The translations under genes and the position numbers were made by a program. From positions 1 to 33,683 of the forward strand of contig REAZ01000036.1 of assembly GCA_004294445.1 (NCBI GenBank): 33,683 bases of DNA, in the 5' to 3' direction. Shown here piece by piece: positions 15,933-23,420 of the stretch; position 1 is the stretch's first letter; each line of letters starts with the position of its first letter. Source of the DNA: Cytophagales bacterium (lineage in GTDB: Bacteria; Bacteroidota; Bacteroidia; Cytophagales; Thermoflexibacteraceae). Below the pieces are notes generated by a model, which saw nothing but the letters and a program-made list of their open reading frames with translations, searched no databases and was not told the origin of the DNA.

Positions 15933-16379
15933 TTATATTTTCTTATCTTGCGCTTGTTGCCAGCTATCCAAATACTCCTCAGCAGCCTTGAGATTGTAGA
16001 ATTGCGCACTTACTCGCAGCCCCGTTTGCTCGTGTAGCGGCATCACATAAAAAACATCCCCATGATTATGCTTCATTGCTATCACCAAAGCCAAATTTTT
16101 TAGGTACTGTAAAGAGATTCTATGCAGTTCTCTGTGAGCTTCCTTGCACTTCTCGTGATGGGAAATACCTATCAGAGATACATCTGCTATAGAAGTTTCT
16201 ATCCCTAAAGGCATAAGTTCTACAACTTTGTTCGTGTCTGCCAAAAAAGTAGGAATGATGTCGGGGTCTTTCCAAGAACCAATAAATTTGGAATAGATGC
16301 GTTTTTTTTCCACATTTCCCCAGTATTCGTAGTATGGGGAGATAAAAAAAGGCTGATAGTTAACAGGTTTCATAAACAA
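15933..16379 (-). CDS. conserved hypothetical cytoplasmic protein
   Basis: A 148-residue soluble protein without signal peptide or membrane helix. It is rich in aromatic residues at the N-terminus (MFMKPVNYQPFFISPYYEYW) and ends in a helical LKAAEEYLDSWQQAQDKKI. I do not recognise a family. It is convergent with the DUF3298-like gene (28 bases between stops) and divergent from the XRE regulator. A possible -7 box (TAACTTTG on the minus strand, 16445-16452) lies 65 bases before its start. Codon use and length suggest a real gene. Confidence 0.65.
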   Translation of the reverse strand: MFMKPVNYQPFFISPYYEYWGNVEKKRIYSKFIGSWKDPDIIPTFLADTNKVVELMPLGIETSIADVSLIGISHHEKCKEAHRELHRISLQYLKNLALVIAMKHNHGDVFYVMPLHEQTGLRVSAQFYNLKAAEEYLDSWQQAQDKKI

Positions 16380-16529
16380 AATATAGTTTTATAAATTAAT
16401 GCAAATAGTAGGGGTATAAAGGCATTAGGTAAAACTTCGTACTGCAAAGTTAAAGATAACAACGATACATTCTTAGCACTAAATAGACTATTTTAGTACA
16501 ACAGTGTTTTTTTTTACATTATTTTTACT

Positions 16530-16967
16530 ATGTTTGAAAAAAATATTGTTTTTTCAGGTTTAAAAATGAATCCTAAAAATAAAAGTATGCACAGAATAGG
16601 GCTTAACATAAAAAAAATCAGAGAGTTACGCAACTATACCCAAGAATATATGGCAGAGTCATTAAAGATGTCGCAAACGGGGTACAGCAAAATAGAGCGT
16701 GGTGAAACAGACGTAACGGTGGATAAAATAAATCTAATAGCCAAAATATTAGATGTAAACTTACTAGACCTTTTGGAGTTTGATGGGAAAATAACGGTCA
16801 TAGGTAGCGTAAATGACCAAGCTACAGGCATACGCAACGGTATTGTCATAGGTAAGGAATCGTTTGACAAGGAACGTCAACTCTACGAGGAGCAAATAAA
16901 AATGCTCAAAGAAGAGGTAGCTTATTTGAAAAATATTATTGACCGACTTAGCCCTACCGCCAAATAA
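16530..16967 (+). CDS. XRE-family helix-turn-helix regulator with C-terminal coiled coil
   Basis: A 145-residue DNA-binding protein. An HTH_3 domain spans about residues 22-82: IGLNIKKIRELRNYTQEYMA, MSQTGYSKIERGETDVTVDK, LDVNLLDLLEFDGK. It is followed by a short linker and a charged coiled coil at about 112-140 (FDKERQLYEEQIKMLKEEVAYLKNII), probably for dimerisation. This architecture is common for small regulators in Bacteroidota. The start may be ATG 16530 or the in-frame ATG 16566; residues before the second are not conserved-looking. No target can be named from the context; the nearest genes are unrelated. Confidence 0.88.
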   Translation: MFEKNIVFSGLKMNPKNKSMHRIGLNIKKIRELRNYTQEYMAESLKMSQTGYSKIERGETDVTVDKINLIAKILDVNLLDLLEFDGKITVIGSVNDQATGIRNGIVIGKESFDKERQLYEEQIKMLKEEVAYLKNIIDRLSPTAK

Positions 16968-17023
16968 TACGAAGTTTTGTTGTTTAAATCTAAGTATAAA
17001 ATAACCGAAAAATGTGGACACAT

Positions 17024-17923
17024 CTATTGATTATATCTTTTCTTTAGCATTTCCATCATATACACATTTATATCCCACTGATTAGCAACGGGTTGTTTGG
17101 TATAAGGGAGCATCGGCAAATAGCCTGCAGGACCAAACTCAGGCGTGATAGTAAAAGCAGTGATTCCTTTTTGGCGTTTTTGCTCTATAATCTTGTCCCA
17201 CCATGCCAAATGATGGCTCACCGCATCCGCCCATTCGGGAGCGCGCGGGTCTGTTACCTGTGGTGCTTCGGGTTGCCCTATGCGTGCGTGTATGTGGTCG
17301 GTACGGCTAAGGGCTAAATTTACGGTTTCGTTTTGGTCGTCAAGCAAACTTTCATGCACATTGCACCAATGCGAAATATCCAAACAGAGTTGGAAATTTG
17401 GTATCTTCTCCAAGTATTCTTTGGTGATATTGGCGGCATAAGTAAACCTACCTCGGTGCGTTTCGTGTAATATTTTCACGCCCGTTTCCTTGCTTACTTT
17501 GGTAGCTACCTCTATGAGGGCTTTGTTTTGGTCAAAACTGATAAAATCTTTTCCTGTGTGGCAGTTGATAAGCACAGGCTTTAGCTCGGCAATGCTTCGC
17601 AGATTGAGTTCAAAATTTTTGACAGAAAGATTAAAGTCAGGATTTGTGCCATAAAAACTCATGCCTATCAGCAACAAATCGTACTTTTTTAGGGCATCGA
17701 GCATGGCTTGTTTTTCTGCGGCATCGGCAGGAATACCGCCCTCTATGCCGTTATAACCTGCTTTTTTTACTTTTTCGCAAAAGGCATCCCAAGAGAGATT
17801 TTCGCTACCCCATCTTGGGCAAAAAAAGTTTATTTTCATGGTATTATTGTTTTGGGCAAAAGTATTGCTGAATAGGAAACTTAGCAATACAGTCGTAAGC
17901 ATTATTATTTTTCTCATTTTCAT
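17024..17923 (-). CDS. exported sugar phosphate isomerase/epimerase-like TIM barrel
   Basis: A 299-residue protein with signal peptide MKMRKIIMLTTVLLSFLFSN followed by TFAQ, so it is probably periplasmic. The mature part is an AP-endonuclease-2/xylose-isomerase-like TIM barrel: WDAFCEKVKKAGYNGIEGG, LLIGMSFYG, LINCHTGKDF, ILHETHRGRFTY, LCLDISHWCNVHE, DHIHARIGQPEAPQ, TITPEFGP. The Glu, Asp and His residues in these segments are the usual divalent-metal ligands. Substrate and reaction cannot be fixed from sequence. It is convergent with the XRE gene (56 bases between stops) and stands alone on its strand. Confidence 0.9.
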   Translation of the reverse strand: MKMRKIIMLTTVLLSFLFSNTFAQNNNTMKINFFCPRWGSENLSWDAFCEKVKKAGYNGIEGGIPADAAEKQAMLDALKKYDLLLIGMSFYGTNPDFNLSVKNFELNLRSIAELKPVLINCHTGKDFISFDQNKALIEVATKVSKETGVKILHETHRGRFTYAANITKEYLEKIPNFQLCLDISHWCNVHESLLDDQNETVNLALSRTDHIHARIGQPEAPQVTDPRAPEWADAVSHHLAWWDKIIEQKRQKGITAFTITPEFGPAGYLPMLPYTKQPVANQWDINVYMMEMLKKRYNQ

Positions 17924-18082
17924 TCACCGATTTAGAAATTATCAATTTGTACGTTTGGCGGGCGGGGCATCACTCAAAACAAAAATAAGCTAATTTTTTA
18001 TATTGCCTTCTCTTTAGCAGCATCAAATTTTATTTCTTATCTCTAAAAATAAATATTATCCAAAATATGGCTATGAAACAGC

Positions 18083-18208
18083 CTATTTTGATGAAGAGGG
18101 AACACTCACCCCTGCTCCGTCTTTCCCTTGTTGGGTTCTTACAGGAGCAGGAGTGTTGTCCGTACGGCGTTCGCCTTGTGTTTTTGGCTTTTCTGTGTAA
18201 CGTTCCAT
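18083..18208 (-). CDS. possible 41-residue hydrophilic peptide
   Basis: A minus-strand ORF from ATG at 18208 to TAG at 18083 would encode a 41-residue, charged, Thr/Pro/Gln-rich peptide. It starts MERYTEKPKTQGERRTDN and ends in VPSSSK. It has no signal peptide or hydrophobic segment and would be disordered. Its composition is more protein-like than the overlapping 117-codon ORF in another frame. However, it overlaps an imperfect hairpin, so a non-coding RNA is an alternative. No clear promoter box was found upstream. Confidence 0.3.
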   Translation of the reverse strand: MERYTEKPKTQGERRTDNTPAPVRTQQGKDGAGVSVPSSSK

Positions 18209-18643
18209 GTTATTTTGATGGTTAGATGGTTAAAAATCTGGGCTTTCACCCAATAAAAAATAGGAATAGCTTTGTTCAAAAGTTTTAAAACGATTGACCT
18301 AAAAACAAATGCGTATTGCCTTTCTAAGGAAAATACTAAAATATAAAATAGAGAATGATGAACTGAATAATCAATAAACCAAACTGCTATCTGCTGTTTT
18401 TTTGCTTGGTAGATAATTACAAAACGCAGTAACAGTTTCTTGGCTATTTCAGCAAAACTGAAGTGAAGTAACTGTCTGATTAACGCTTGCAATACCTAAA
18501 TGACTTATTGTCTTCTGCATGGTATTTAAAATTTATGAACGGGGAAAACGTTTCCAATAATAAGACCCAAATCGTGCCAAAAAAGTTGCATAAGTCTAAA
18601 AATAGTTATTAATTTATATTTATTTATATTGCCTTAACTTTTG

Positions 18644-18651
18644 TACCTTTG
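18644..18651 (+). promoter_or_regulatory. -7 box (TACCTTTG) of rsgA
   Basis: TACCTTTG fits the Bacteroidota -7 consensus and ends 23 bases before the rsgA ATG. The upstream region is AT-rich, and no TTTG -33 element is found at 19-21 bases. Confidence 0.5.
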
Positions 18652-18674
18652 TAGGAAACTTATACATACAAAGA

Positions 18675-19601
18675 ATGAAAGGTTTAGTGATGCGATCTAC
18701 GGGTGCTTTTTACGAACTCCAAGCCACAGAGGGGAAAATTTATACGGGGAGATTGCGAGGAAAATTTAAACAAGATGGCGGACTAAAAAGCAGCAATCCA
18801 ATTGCTGTAGGCGACTATGTAGAGTTTGAAATAGAAGACACTGCCCAAAAAATGGTGATAATCAACCAAATAATACCACGAGAAAATTACCTTATTCGCC
18901 AATCTACACACAAAAAAACAGATGCGCATATTATCGCCGCAAATATCGACCAAGCCCTGCTGATAGCTACTTTGGTGATGCCGAGAACCTCTTTAGGCTT
19001 TATTGATAGATTTTTGGTCAGTGCCGAAGCCTTCCGCATTCCCGCTGTAGTAGTTTTTAACAAAAAAGATTTACTTGGGCAAGAGGGTTTAGATTTTCAG
19101 CAAGAGTTAATAGAAATGTACGAAAAAATTGGCTATGCTGCTTATGCAATCTCCGCCTTCGATGTCGCTGACATCAAAAAACTAAATGAGTTATTGGAAG
19201 GTAAAAAAACCTTAGTTTCAGGTCATTCGGGCGTAGGCAAGTCCACGATTGTCAATCAGATAGCTCCTAATTTGCTTTTGGCAACAAACGACATTTCTGA
19301 CTCCTCTCTCAAAGGCAAGCATACGACTACCTTTGCAGAAATGTTTGAAATTCGCCCTAACACCTACCTCATAGACACACCGGGCATCAAGGAATTGGGC
19401 TTGATGAATATGGAATCGGAGGAAATTAACCACTTTTTCCCTGAAATGCGCTCACTTTTTGGGCAGTGCAAATACTACAACTGCACGCATCAGCACGAGC
19501 CTAACTGTGCCATCATCAGAGCCGTAGAAAGTGGCGAAATAGCACAAAGTCGCTACGAAAGCTATCTGAGCATGGTATTGGGCGAAGACAACCGAAGGTA
19601 A
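18675..19601 (+). CDS. rsgA: ribosome small-subunit-dependent GTPase RsgA
   Basis: A 308-residue circularly permuted GTPase that checks late 30S maturation. An OB-fold domain occupies residues 1-75 (GRLRGKFKQDG, VGDYVEFE). The G motifs appear in permuted order: G4 NKKD 129-132, G1 GHSGVGKST 183-191, G3 DTPG 234-237. The C-terminal zinc site uses Cys265, Cys270, His272 and Cys278 (CKYYNCTHQHEPNC). Length and all motifs are normal, and the start is supported by the -7 box just upstream. It is convergent with the sugar kinase gene, with only three bases between stops. Confidence 0.98.
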   Translation: MKGLVMRSTGAFYELQATEGKIYTGRLRGKFKQDGGLKSSNPIAVGDYVEFEIEDTAQKMVIINQIIPRENYLIRQSTHKKTDAHIIAANIDQALLIATLVMPRTSLGFIDRFLVSAEAFRIPAVVVFNKKDLLGQEGLDFQQELIEMYEKIGYAAYAISAFDVADIKKLNELLEGKKTLVSGHSGVGKSTIVNQIAPNLLLATNDISDSSLKGKHTTTFAEMFEIRPNTYLIDTPGIKELGLMNMESEEINHFFPEMRSLFGQCKYYNCTHQHEPNCAIIRAVESGEIAQSRYESYLSMVLGEDNRR

Positions 19602-19604
19602 AAG

Positions 19605-20615
19605 CTATCGCCTTAGTCGACCAGAATGATCACCTCTGACCAAGTTTTCCACTTCTGCCACAGAAATCAAGTTGGCATCGCCCTCAATCGTGTGCTTGAG
19701 TGCCGAGGCACAAATACCAAAATCCAATGCTTTTTGGTCGTCTTTATAGGTAGAGAGTCCGTAGATAAGCCCTGCCATGAAAGCATCGCCTCCTCCAATC
19801 CTATCTACTATCGGGTCAATGTCTTGGTAATCAGTAATGAACAAGTCTGTCCCATTGAATAATTTTGCCCTGATTTGATTGTGAGAAGCACTGATAGAGA
19901 TTCTTTCAGTATCTACTATTTTGCTAATTTGAGGGAATTTTTCTTTCATTTTTTTGCAAGAAATAAGAAATGAATTTTCTACATTTTCTATTCCTATCCC
20001 AAAAATTTCTTCCATATTTTGCTCATTAGCAAGCACTAAGTCGCAGTATTGCACCAGTTCAGGCATGACTTCGCTTGGGCGTTTGCCGTATTTCCAAAGG
20101 TTAGAGCGGTAGTAAATATCAGCAGAAATGAATAAATTTTTCTTCTGAGCCACTGCCAATGCTCTCTTGCACTCCTCCGCACAGTTCTGAGAGAGTGCGG
20201 GCGTTATTCCCGACCAGTGAAACCAAGTAGCCCCTTCAAAAATCTGCTCCCAGTCAAAGCTACCTACTTCTATTTCGGCAAAAGCAGACCGATAGCGGTC
20301 ATAAACTATTCTACCTGAGCGCATTGCTACGCCATTTTCCAAAAAGTACAAACCCAAACGCTCGCCTTTGAGTTGGATAAAACAAGTATCTAAACCCTGC
20401 CGTTGTAAAAACTGCAAAGCACTATTTCCCAAAGGATTAGCGGGGAAGCGAGTAATGTGCGCGGCATACAAGCCCCAATTAGCAAGTGCTACGGCTACAT
20501 TGGATTCGCAGCCACCAAAAATAACTTCTAAGCTATGTGCCTGCTCAAATCGTTGGAAATTGGGTGGCGAAAGCCGCATCATCATTTCACCAAAAGTAAT
20601 AATCTTGTTTCGCAT
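19605..20615 (-). CDS. PfkB-family sugar kinase, probably 2-keto-3-deoxygluconate kinase
   Basis: A 336-residue ribokinase-fold enzyme that would phosphorylate a sugar acid with ATP. The N-terminal FGEMMMRLSPPNFQRF and FGGCESNVAVALANWG motifs are typical of KDG kinases. The C-terminal PfkB signature DRIGGGDAFMAGLIYG carries the catalytic base Asp277. Internal WFHWSGITPALS is also typical of KDG kinase. KDG kinase works in hexuronate or alginate breakdown, usually beside KDPG aldolase and uronate isomerase genes; none is in this window, so substrate is inferred from sequence only. Confidence 0.92.
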   Translation of the reverse strand: MRNKIITFGEMMMRLSPPNFQRFEQAHSLEVIFGGCESNVAVALANWGLYAAHITRFPANPLGNSALQFLQRQGLDTCFIQLKGERLGLYFLENGVAMRSGRIVYDRYRSAFAEIEVGSFDWEQIFEGATWFHWSGITPALSQNCAEECKRALAVAQKKNLFISADIYYRSNLWKYGKRPSEVMPELVQYCDLVLANEQNMEEIFGIGIENVENSFLISCKKMKEKFPQISKIVDTERISISASHNQIRAKLFNGTDLFITDYQDIDPIVDRIGGGDAFMAGLIYGLSTYKDDQKALDFGICASALKHTIEGDANLISVAEVENLVRGDHSGRLRR

Positions 20616-20648
20616 TTTTTTATAAACAAGTAGCGGTAATAATTTAAT

Positions 20649-20707
20649 TGTATGTTTGCCTTAGGCAAATGATTAGGTTATCAATCTATTCGCCTAAGGC
20701 AAATACA
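20649..20707 (-). terminator. inverted repeat after the fasciclin gene, possible terminator
   Basis: TTTGCCTTAGGC at 20655-20666 pairs perfectly with its complement at 20692-20703. TGTA/TACA extends the stem after a two-base bulge. Each arm also contains the palindrome GCCTNAGGC. The repeat lies just downstream of the fasciclin gene on the minus strand; a U-run is weak. Confidence 0.5.
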
Positions 20708-20720
20708 CTTTTATTTCTAA

Positions 20721-21245
20721 TTAATTAGTAGTAAGCACTTTATCTATTACCTGAATCATACTTCCATCAGAAGTTTTGATGTCAGTATCCGTAACATTTG
20801 CCCCGCCAATACTCAATGCGCCGCCCGCTAACTTAGCTATATTTAACGCCTTGCCGAGTAGATTGGTAGAAGAACTGGTGCCGCCTAAGTTTGCGGCACT
20901 CATCGCACCACTAATCAAGTGATTTTTCACCAAATCACCCAACATTGACTTGCTTTCGGGTTTGAGCAAATTCTGTAGCTGGTCTTTGCTGAAAGCCGCA
21001 TCAATAGCACTATTGCTTGGAGCGAGGAGCGTAAGCGGTGATTTTTGACTGCCTAGCAAACCAGCGACTTGTGCGGCTTGAAAAAGTGTCGCAAACTTTG
21101 AAAGTTTTGGGTTGGACTGTAGCTGCGTCATCAGGGCTGTGATAGCCATTTGCTTAACGCCTTGTTTTAATAGCTGCCCTTGTGCTTGCACGTTTGCAAA
21201 AGAGCATAAACACAACGCACATAGCAATACAATGATTTTTTTCAT
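20721..21245 (-). CDS. exported fasciclin (FAS1) domain protein
   Basis: A 174-residue protein with signal peptide MKKIIVLLCALCLCSFANVQAQ and one FAS1 domain. The H1 and H2 boxes are recognisable as LTLLAPSNSAIDAAF and LVKNHLISGAMS, ending with SDGSMIQVIDKVL. The internal region is shortened and Gly/Ser/Leu-rich (AANLGGTSSSTNLLGKALN). FAS1 domains mediate weak adhesion or protein contacts at the cell surface; the ligand is unknown. It sits in a minus-strand run with PIG-L upstream, but a strong inverted repeat separates them. A -7 box lies 47 bases before its start. Confidence 0.93.
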   Translation of the reverse strand: MKKIIVLLCALCLCSFANVQAQGQLLKQGVKQMAITALMTQLQSNPKLSKFATLFQAAQVAGLLGSQKSPLTLLAPSNSAIDAAFSKDQLQNLLKPESKSMLGDLVKNHLISGAMSAANLGGTSSSTNLLGKALNIAKLAGGALSIGGANVTDTDIKTSDGSMIQVIDKVLTTN

Positions 21246-21275
21246 GGTTTAAAAATAAAAATGTTTGAGTAAATG

Positions 21276-21309
21276 AATAAAACCTACACTATCAAAGGTA
21301 GGTTTTATT
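21276..21309. terminator. bidirectional terminator-like hairpin between the PIG-L and fasciclin genes
   Basis: Perfect 12-nt arms (AATAAAACCTAC at 21276-21287 and its complement at 21298-21309) flank a 10-nt loop. The A-rich 5' side and T-rich 3' side make it usable on either strand. It is downstream of the PIG-L gene on the minus strand. A TACCTTTG -7 box for the fasciclin gene (21293-21300, minus) lies partly within it. Confidence 0.65.
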
Positions 21310-21385
21310 GTGATTAGTTCGATAAAAAAACAATTAAATTGTTGGTATAAATGAATAAAAAGTCTTTGAGTAGATTTTAGAAATG

Positions 21386-22288
21386 CTACATCTTTTTGGT
21401 ATCTATCACCCTAAAATATTCTTTGTCAAAAATACTGAAATACAGCCAAGCAGGATATAGGTGAAAAGCAGGAGCAAATTTTTTAATATTTTTGCGGTCT
21501 TGTGGAGGGAAGCCGTCCATATACGTTTTTTTGGCTTTTGCCCAACTATAAATATTAATTTCGGTGGTAGGAATAGGCATACCACTCACATTATAGACCA
21601 TTTTGCCCGTAAGATACGGATTTACAGTACTCCAGTTGTGCAGGCGTTCTTTGACCATGATTGCCTCCGACATAGAGGGGGTAAATACTGACTGATAGAT
21701 TTTTTTGACAGAAAAATTGGCTTTTGTATTATTTTCTTTGCAATAATCAAGGACTAATCTACTGATAAAAACGTGGTCGGGATGCCCATAACCGCCTATT
21801 TGGTCGTCCAACGAGAATATGACTTCGGGCTGAAACTGGTCAATTTTTTCTGCTAACATCTCATAGACTGATTTTGCATTAAAAACAACTCTAAAATTTT
21901 TGATGGCTATCGGCATGAAGGGCGTTTTGTTAGTATCGAGGTCGTTCCTATGCTTTAGGCTTAGAAAATCCACACCCGCCAAGCCTTGTTCTTTGACAAT
22001 CCCCTCAAACATTTTATCGCGCGCTATGCCTTGCTGCGAGCTAAGGCAAATATGGCGAATTTCCCAGCCTTCGCTTACCAGCTTGCCTATAGTACCTGCT
22101 GAGGCAAAAGCGTCATCATCATGAGCAGTGATTATCAATGCTTTCTTGCGACTTGCCTTATCCAAAAATGTATCTGTCGGGTAAATTTCTGTGGCTGCCA
22201 AAGTGCTAAGGTAATATAGATGTGCTATCAATATCATTGCAAATAGACTTACAACTGCCGTTCCGATTCTTTTTAGTTTGTTTTTCAT
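21386..22288 (-). CDS. PIG-L family (LmbE-like) deacetylase, membrane-anchored or exported
   Basis: A 300-residue protein with an N-terminal hydrophobic segment (IGTAVVSLFAMILIAHLYYL) acting as signal or anchor. The PIG-L fold follows: ALIITAHDDDAFASAGTIGK corresponds to the family AHPDDE motif but reads AHDDDA. The second zinc site is in GYGHPDHVFIS. His and the two key Asp residues are kept, while Pro and the final Glu of the motif are replaced. Family members remove N-acetyl groups from sugar substrates such as GlcNAc conjugates; the substrate here is unknown. It is divergent from the alpha/beta hydrolase gene across a 284-base AT-rich spacer. Confidence 0.92.
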   Translation of the reverse strand: MKNKLKRIGTAVVSLFAMILIAHLYYLSTLAATEIYPTDTFLDKASRKKALIITAHDDDAFASAGTIGKLVSEGWEIRHICLSSQQGIARDKMFEGIVKEQGLAGVDFLSLKHRNDLDTNKTPFMPIAIKNFRVVFNAKSVYEMLAEKIDQFQPEVIFSLDDQIGGYGHPDHVFISRLVLDYCKENNTKANFSVKKIYQSVFTPSMSEAIMVKERLHNWSTVNPYLTGKMVYNVSGMPIPTTEINIYSWAKAKKTYMDGFPPQDRKNIKKFAPAFHLYPAWLYFSIFDKEYFRVIDTKKM

Positions 22289-22529
22289 GTTTAATTAACT
22301 TTTAAATTAATTCATATTATTGATAGTCAAATAATTATTAGATTAGCTATTATTAATTTGATAATATTTGATTCTTTCATACTTCATAATACTTAGTAAA
22401 AAGAAAAGGTACACAGAAGCAGTATTTTTTTTAACTGTTTTTTTGATTTCATCTTTATAGGTCTATAACTTTTTGAATATCAAAATTTTAAAAATTATTG
22501 TTTTTGTCAAAACTTATCTTAATTTTACC

Positions 22530-22557
22530 TTGTTTTACAGTGTGGTGCTTAATTTTG
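22530..22557 (+). promoter_or_regulatory. candidate promoter of the alpha/beta hydrolase gene
   Basis: TTG at 22530-22532 and TAATTTTG at 22550-22557 form a -33/-7 pair with 17 bases between. The -7 box ends 15 bases before ATG 22573. It favours that ATG over the upstream TTG at 22498. The spacing is slightly short for the Bacteroidota consensus. Confidence 0.35.
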
Positions 22558-22572
22558 GTTTTTTTACCTACG

Positions 22573-23346
22573 ATGCTTTATTACAAAACTTATATACAAG
22601 GTCAGTCAAAAGAGTGGGTCGTGCTGGTGCATGGCGCAGGGGGAAGTTCTACGATTTGGTTCAAGCAGTTGAAAGACTTGGCTTTGCACTTCAACGTGCT
22701 TTTGGTAGATTTGCGTGGTCATGGTAAGTCAAAAGATATTTTTTGGCAGAAGGAATACTCTTTTGAGGAGGTGAGCAAAGACGTAGTAGAGGTATTAAAT
22801 CATTTGGAAATCAAGTCTGCACATTTTATTGGCGTTTCTTTGGGTACTATCGTCATTCGCAGCATTGCGGAATTAGACCAATCAAAAATCAAAACGATGA
22901 TACTTGGCGGAGCGATTACTCGGCTCAATATTCGCTCTCGCTTTTTGATGAAAGGTGCTACTTGGCTCAAAAAATTGCTGCCTTTCATCTGGATTTACAC
23001 CATGTTTGCCCACATTTTGATGCCGCGCCGAAGGCACAGAGAATCAAGGAATTTATTTATCAAAGAGGCGAAAAACCTGAAGCAATCTGAATTTTTGCGG
23101 TGGTTCACCCTCACTGCCGAAGTTAATCCCTTGCTACGTTATTTCAAAGAAAAGGACATTCCCGTCCCTACGCTTTACATCATGGGAGATGAAGATTATA
23201 TGTTTTTGCCGCAAGTAAAAAGATTGGTAAAAGAACATAAGTTTTCACTGCTAAAAGTATTGGAAAACTGTGGACACGTATGCAACGTAGAACAACCCGA
23301 AATTTTTAACCAACTTTCTATTGATTTTATCAAGAAAAACTCTTAA
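22573..23346 (+). CDS. alpha/beta hydrolase
   Basis: A 257-residue hydrolase when started at ATG 22573. The oxyanion-hole region is VVLVHGAGGSS (His20), the nucleophile elbow is GVSLG (Ser89), the acid is in MGDEDYMF (Asp206 or Asp208) and the catalytic His235 is in NCGHV. The fold is the single-domain esterase/C-C hydrolase type; the substrate is unknown. The frame is open further upstream, and a TTG at 22498 would add a hydrophobic leader (FLSKLILILPCF). ATG 22573 is preferred because it starts directly at the first beta strand and has a promoter-like sequence just before it. It is followed by a strong hairpin. Confidence 0.9.
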   Translation: MLYYKTYIQGQSKEWVVLVHGAGGSSTIWFKQLKDLALHFNVLLVDLRGHGKSKDIFWQKEYSFEEVSKDVVEVLNHLEIKSAHFIGVSLGTIVIRSIAELDQSKIKTMILGGAITRLNIRSRFLMKGATWLKKLLPFIWIYTMFAHILMPRRRHRESRNLFIKEAKNLKQSEFLRWFTLTAEVNPLLRYFKEKDIPVPTLYIMGDEDYMFLPQVKRLVKEHKFSLLKVLENCGHVCNVEQPEIFNQLSIDFIKKNS

Positions 23347-23382
23347 CACAACTTACATCTTTTGGGAAGATGTAAGTTGTGT
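23346..23382 (+). terminator. 16-bp hairpin after the hydrolase gene
   Basis: Perfect 16-nt arms (ACACAACTTACATCTT at 23346-23361 and its complement at 23367-23382) flank a 5-nt loop immediately after the hydrolase stop. The following T-run is poor, so it may also work as an mRNA 3'-end stabiliser. Confidence 0.75.
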
Positions 23383-23420
23383 CATATTATCCAAATATAA
23401 ATTTTTAAGAAAATAACCTA

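Larger units (their letters stand above)
17924..18674. other. long intergenic region with a 41-codon ORF and an imperfect hairpin
   Basis: This 751-base AT-rich stretch has no confidently coding gene. It contains the small minus-strand ORF at 18083-18208. Overlapping that ORF is an imperfect stem: CCTGCTCC 18111-18118 pairs with 18144-18151, and AACACT 18101-18106 pairs with 18152-18157. The rsgA -7 box lies at the right end. I see nothing else in it. Confidence 0.5.

Noticed and set aside
18139..18492. A 117-codon minus-strand ORF in the gap before rsgA
   Set aside because: It is rich in Ile, Leu and Phe as expected from translated AT-rich DNA, has no recognisable motif, and overlaps the more protein-like 41-codon ORF in another frame.
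22498..22572. Upstream TTG start adding a hydrophobic leader to the alpha/beta hydrolase
   Set aside because: A promoter-like -7 box lies within this stretch, and the leader looks like translated AT-rich spacer. ATG 22573 begins at the conserved fold.
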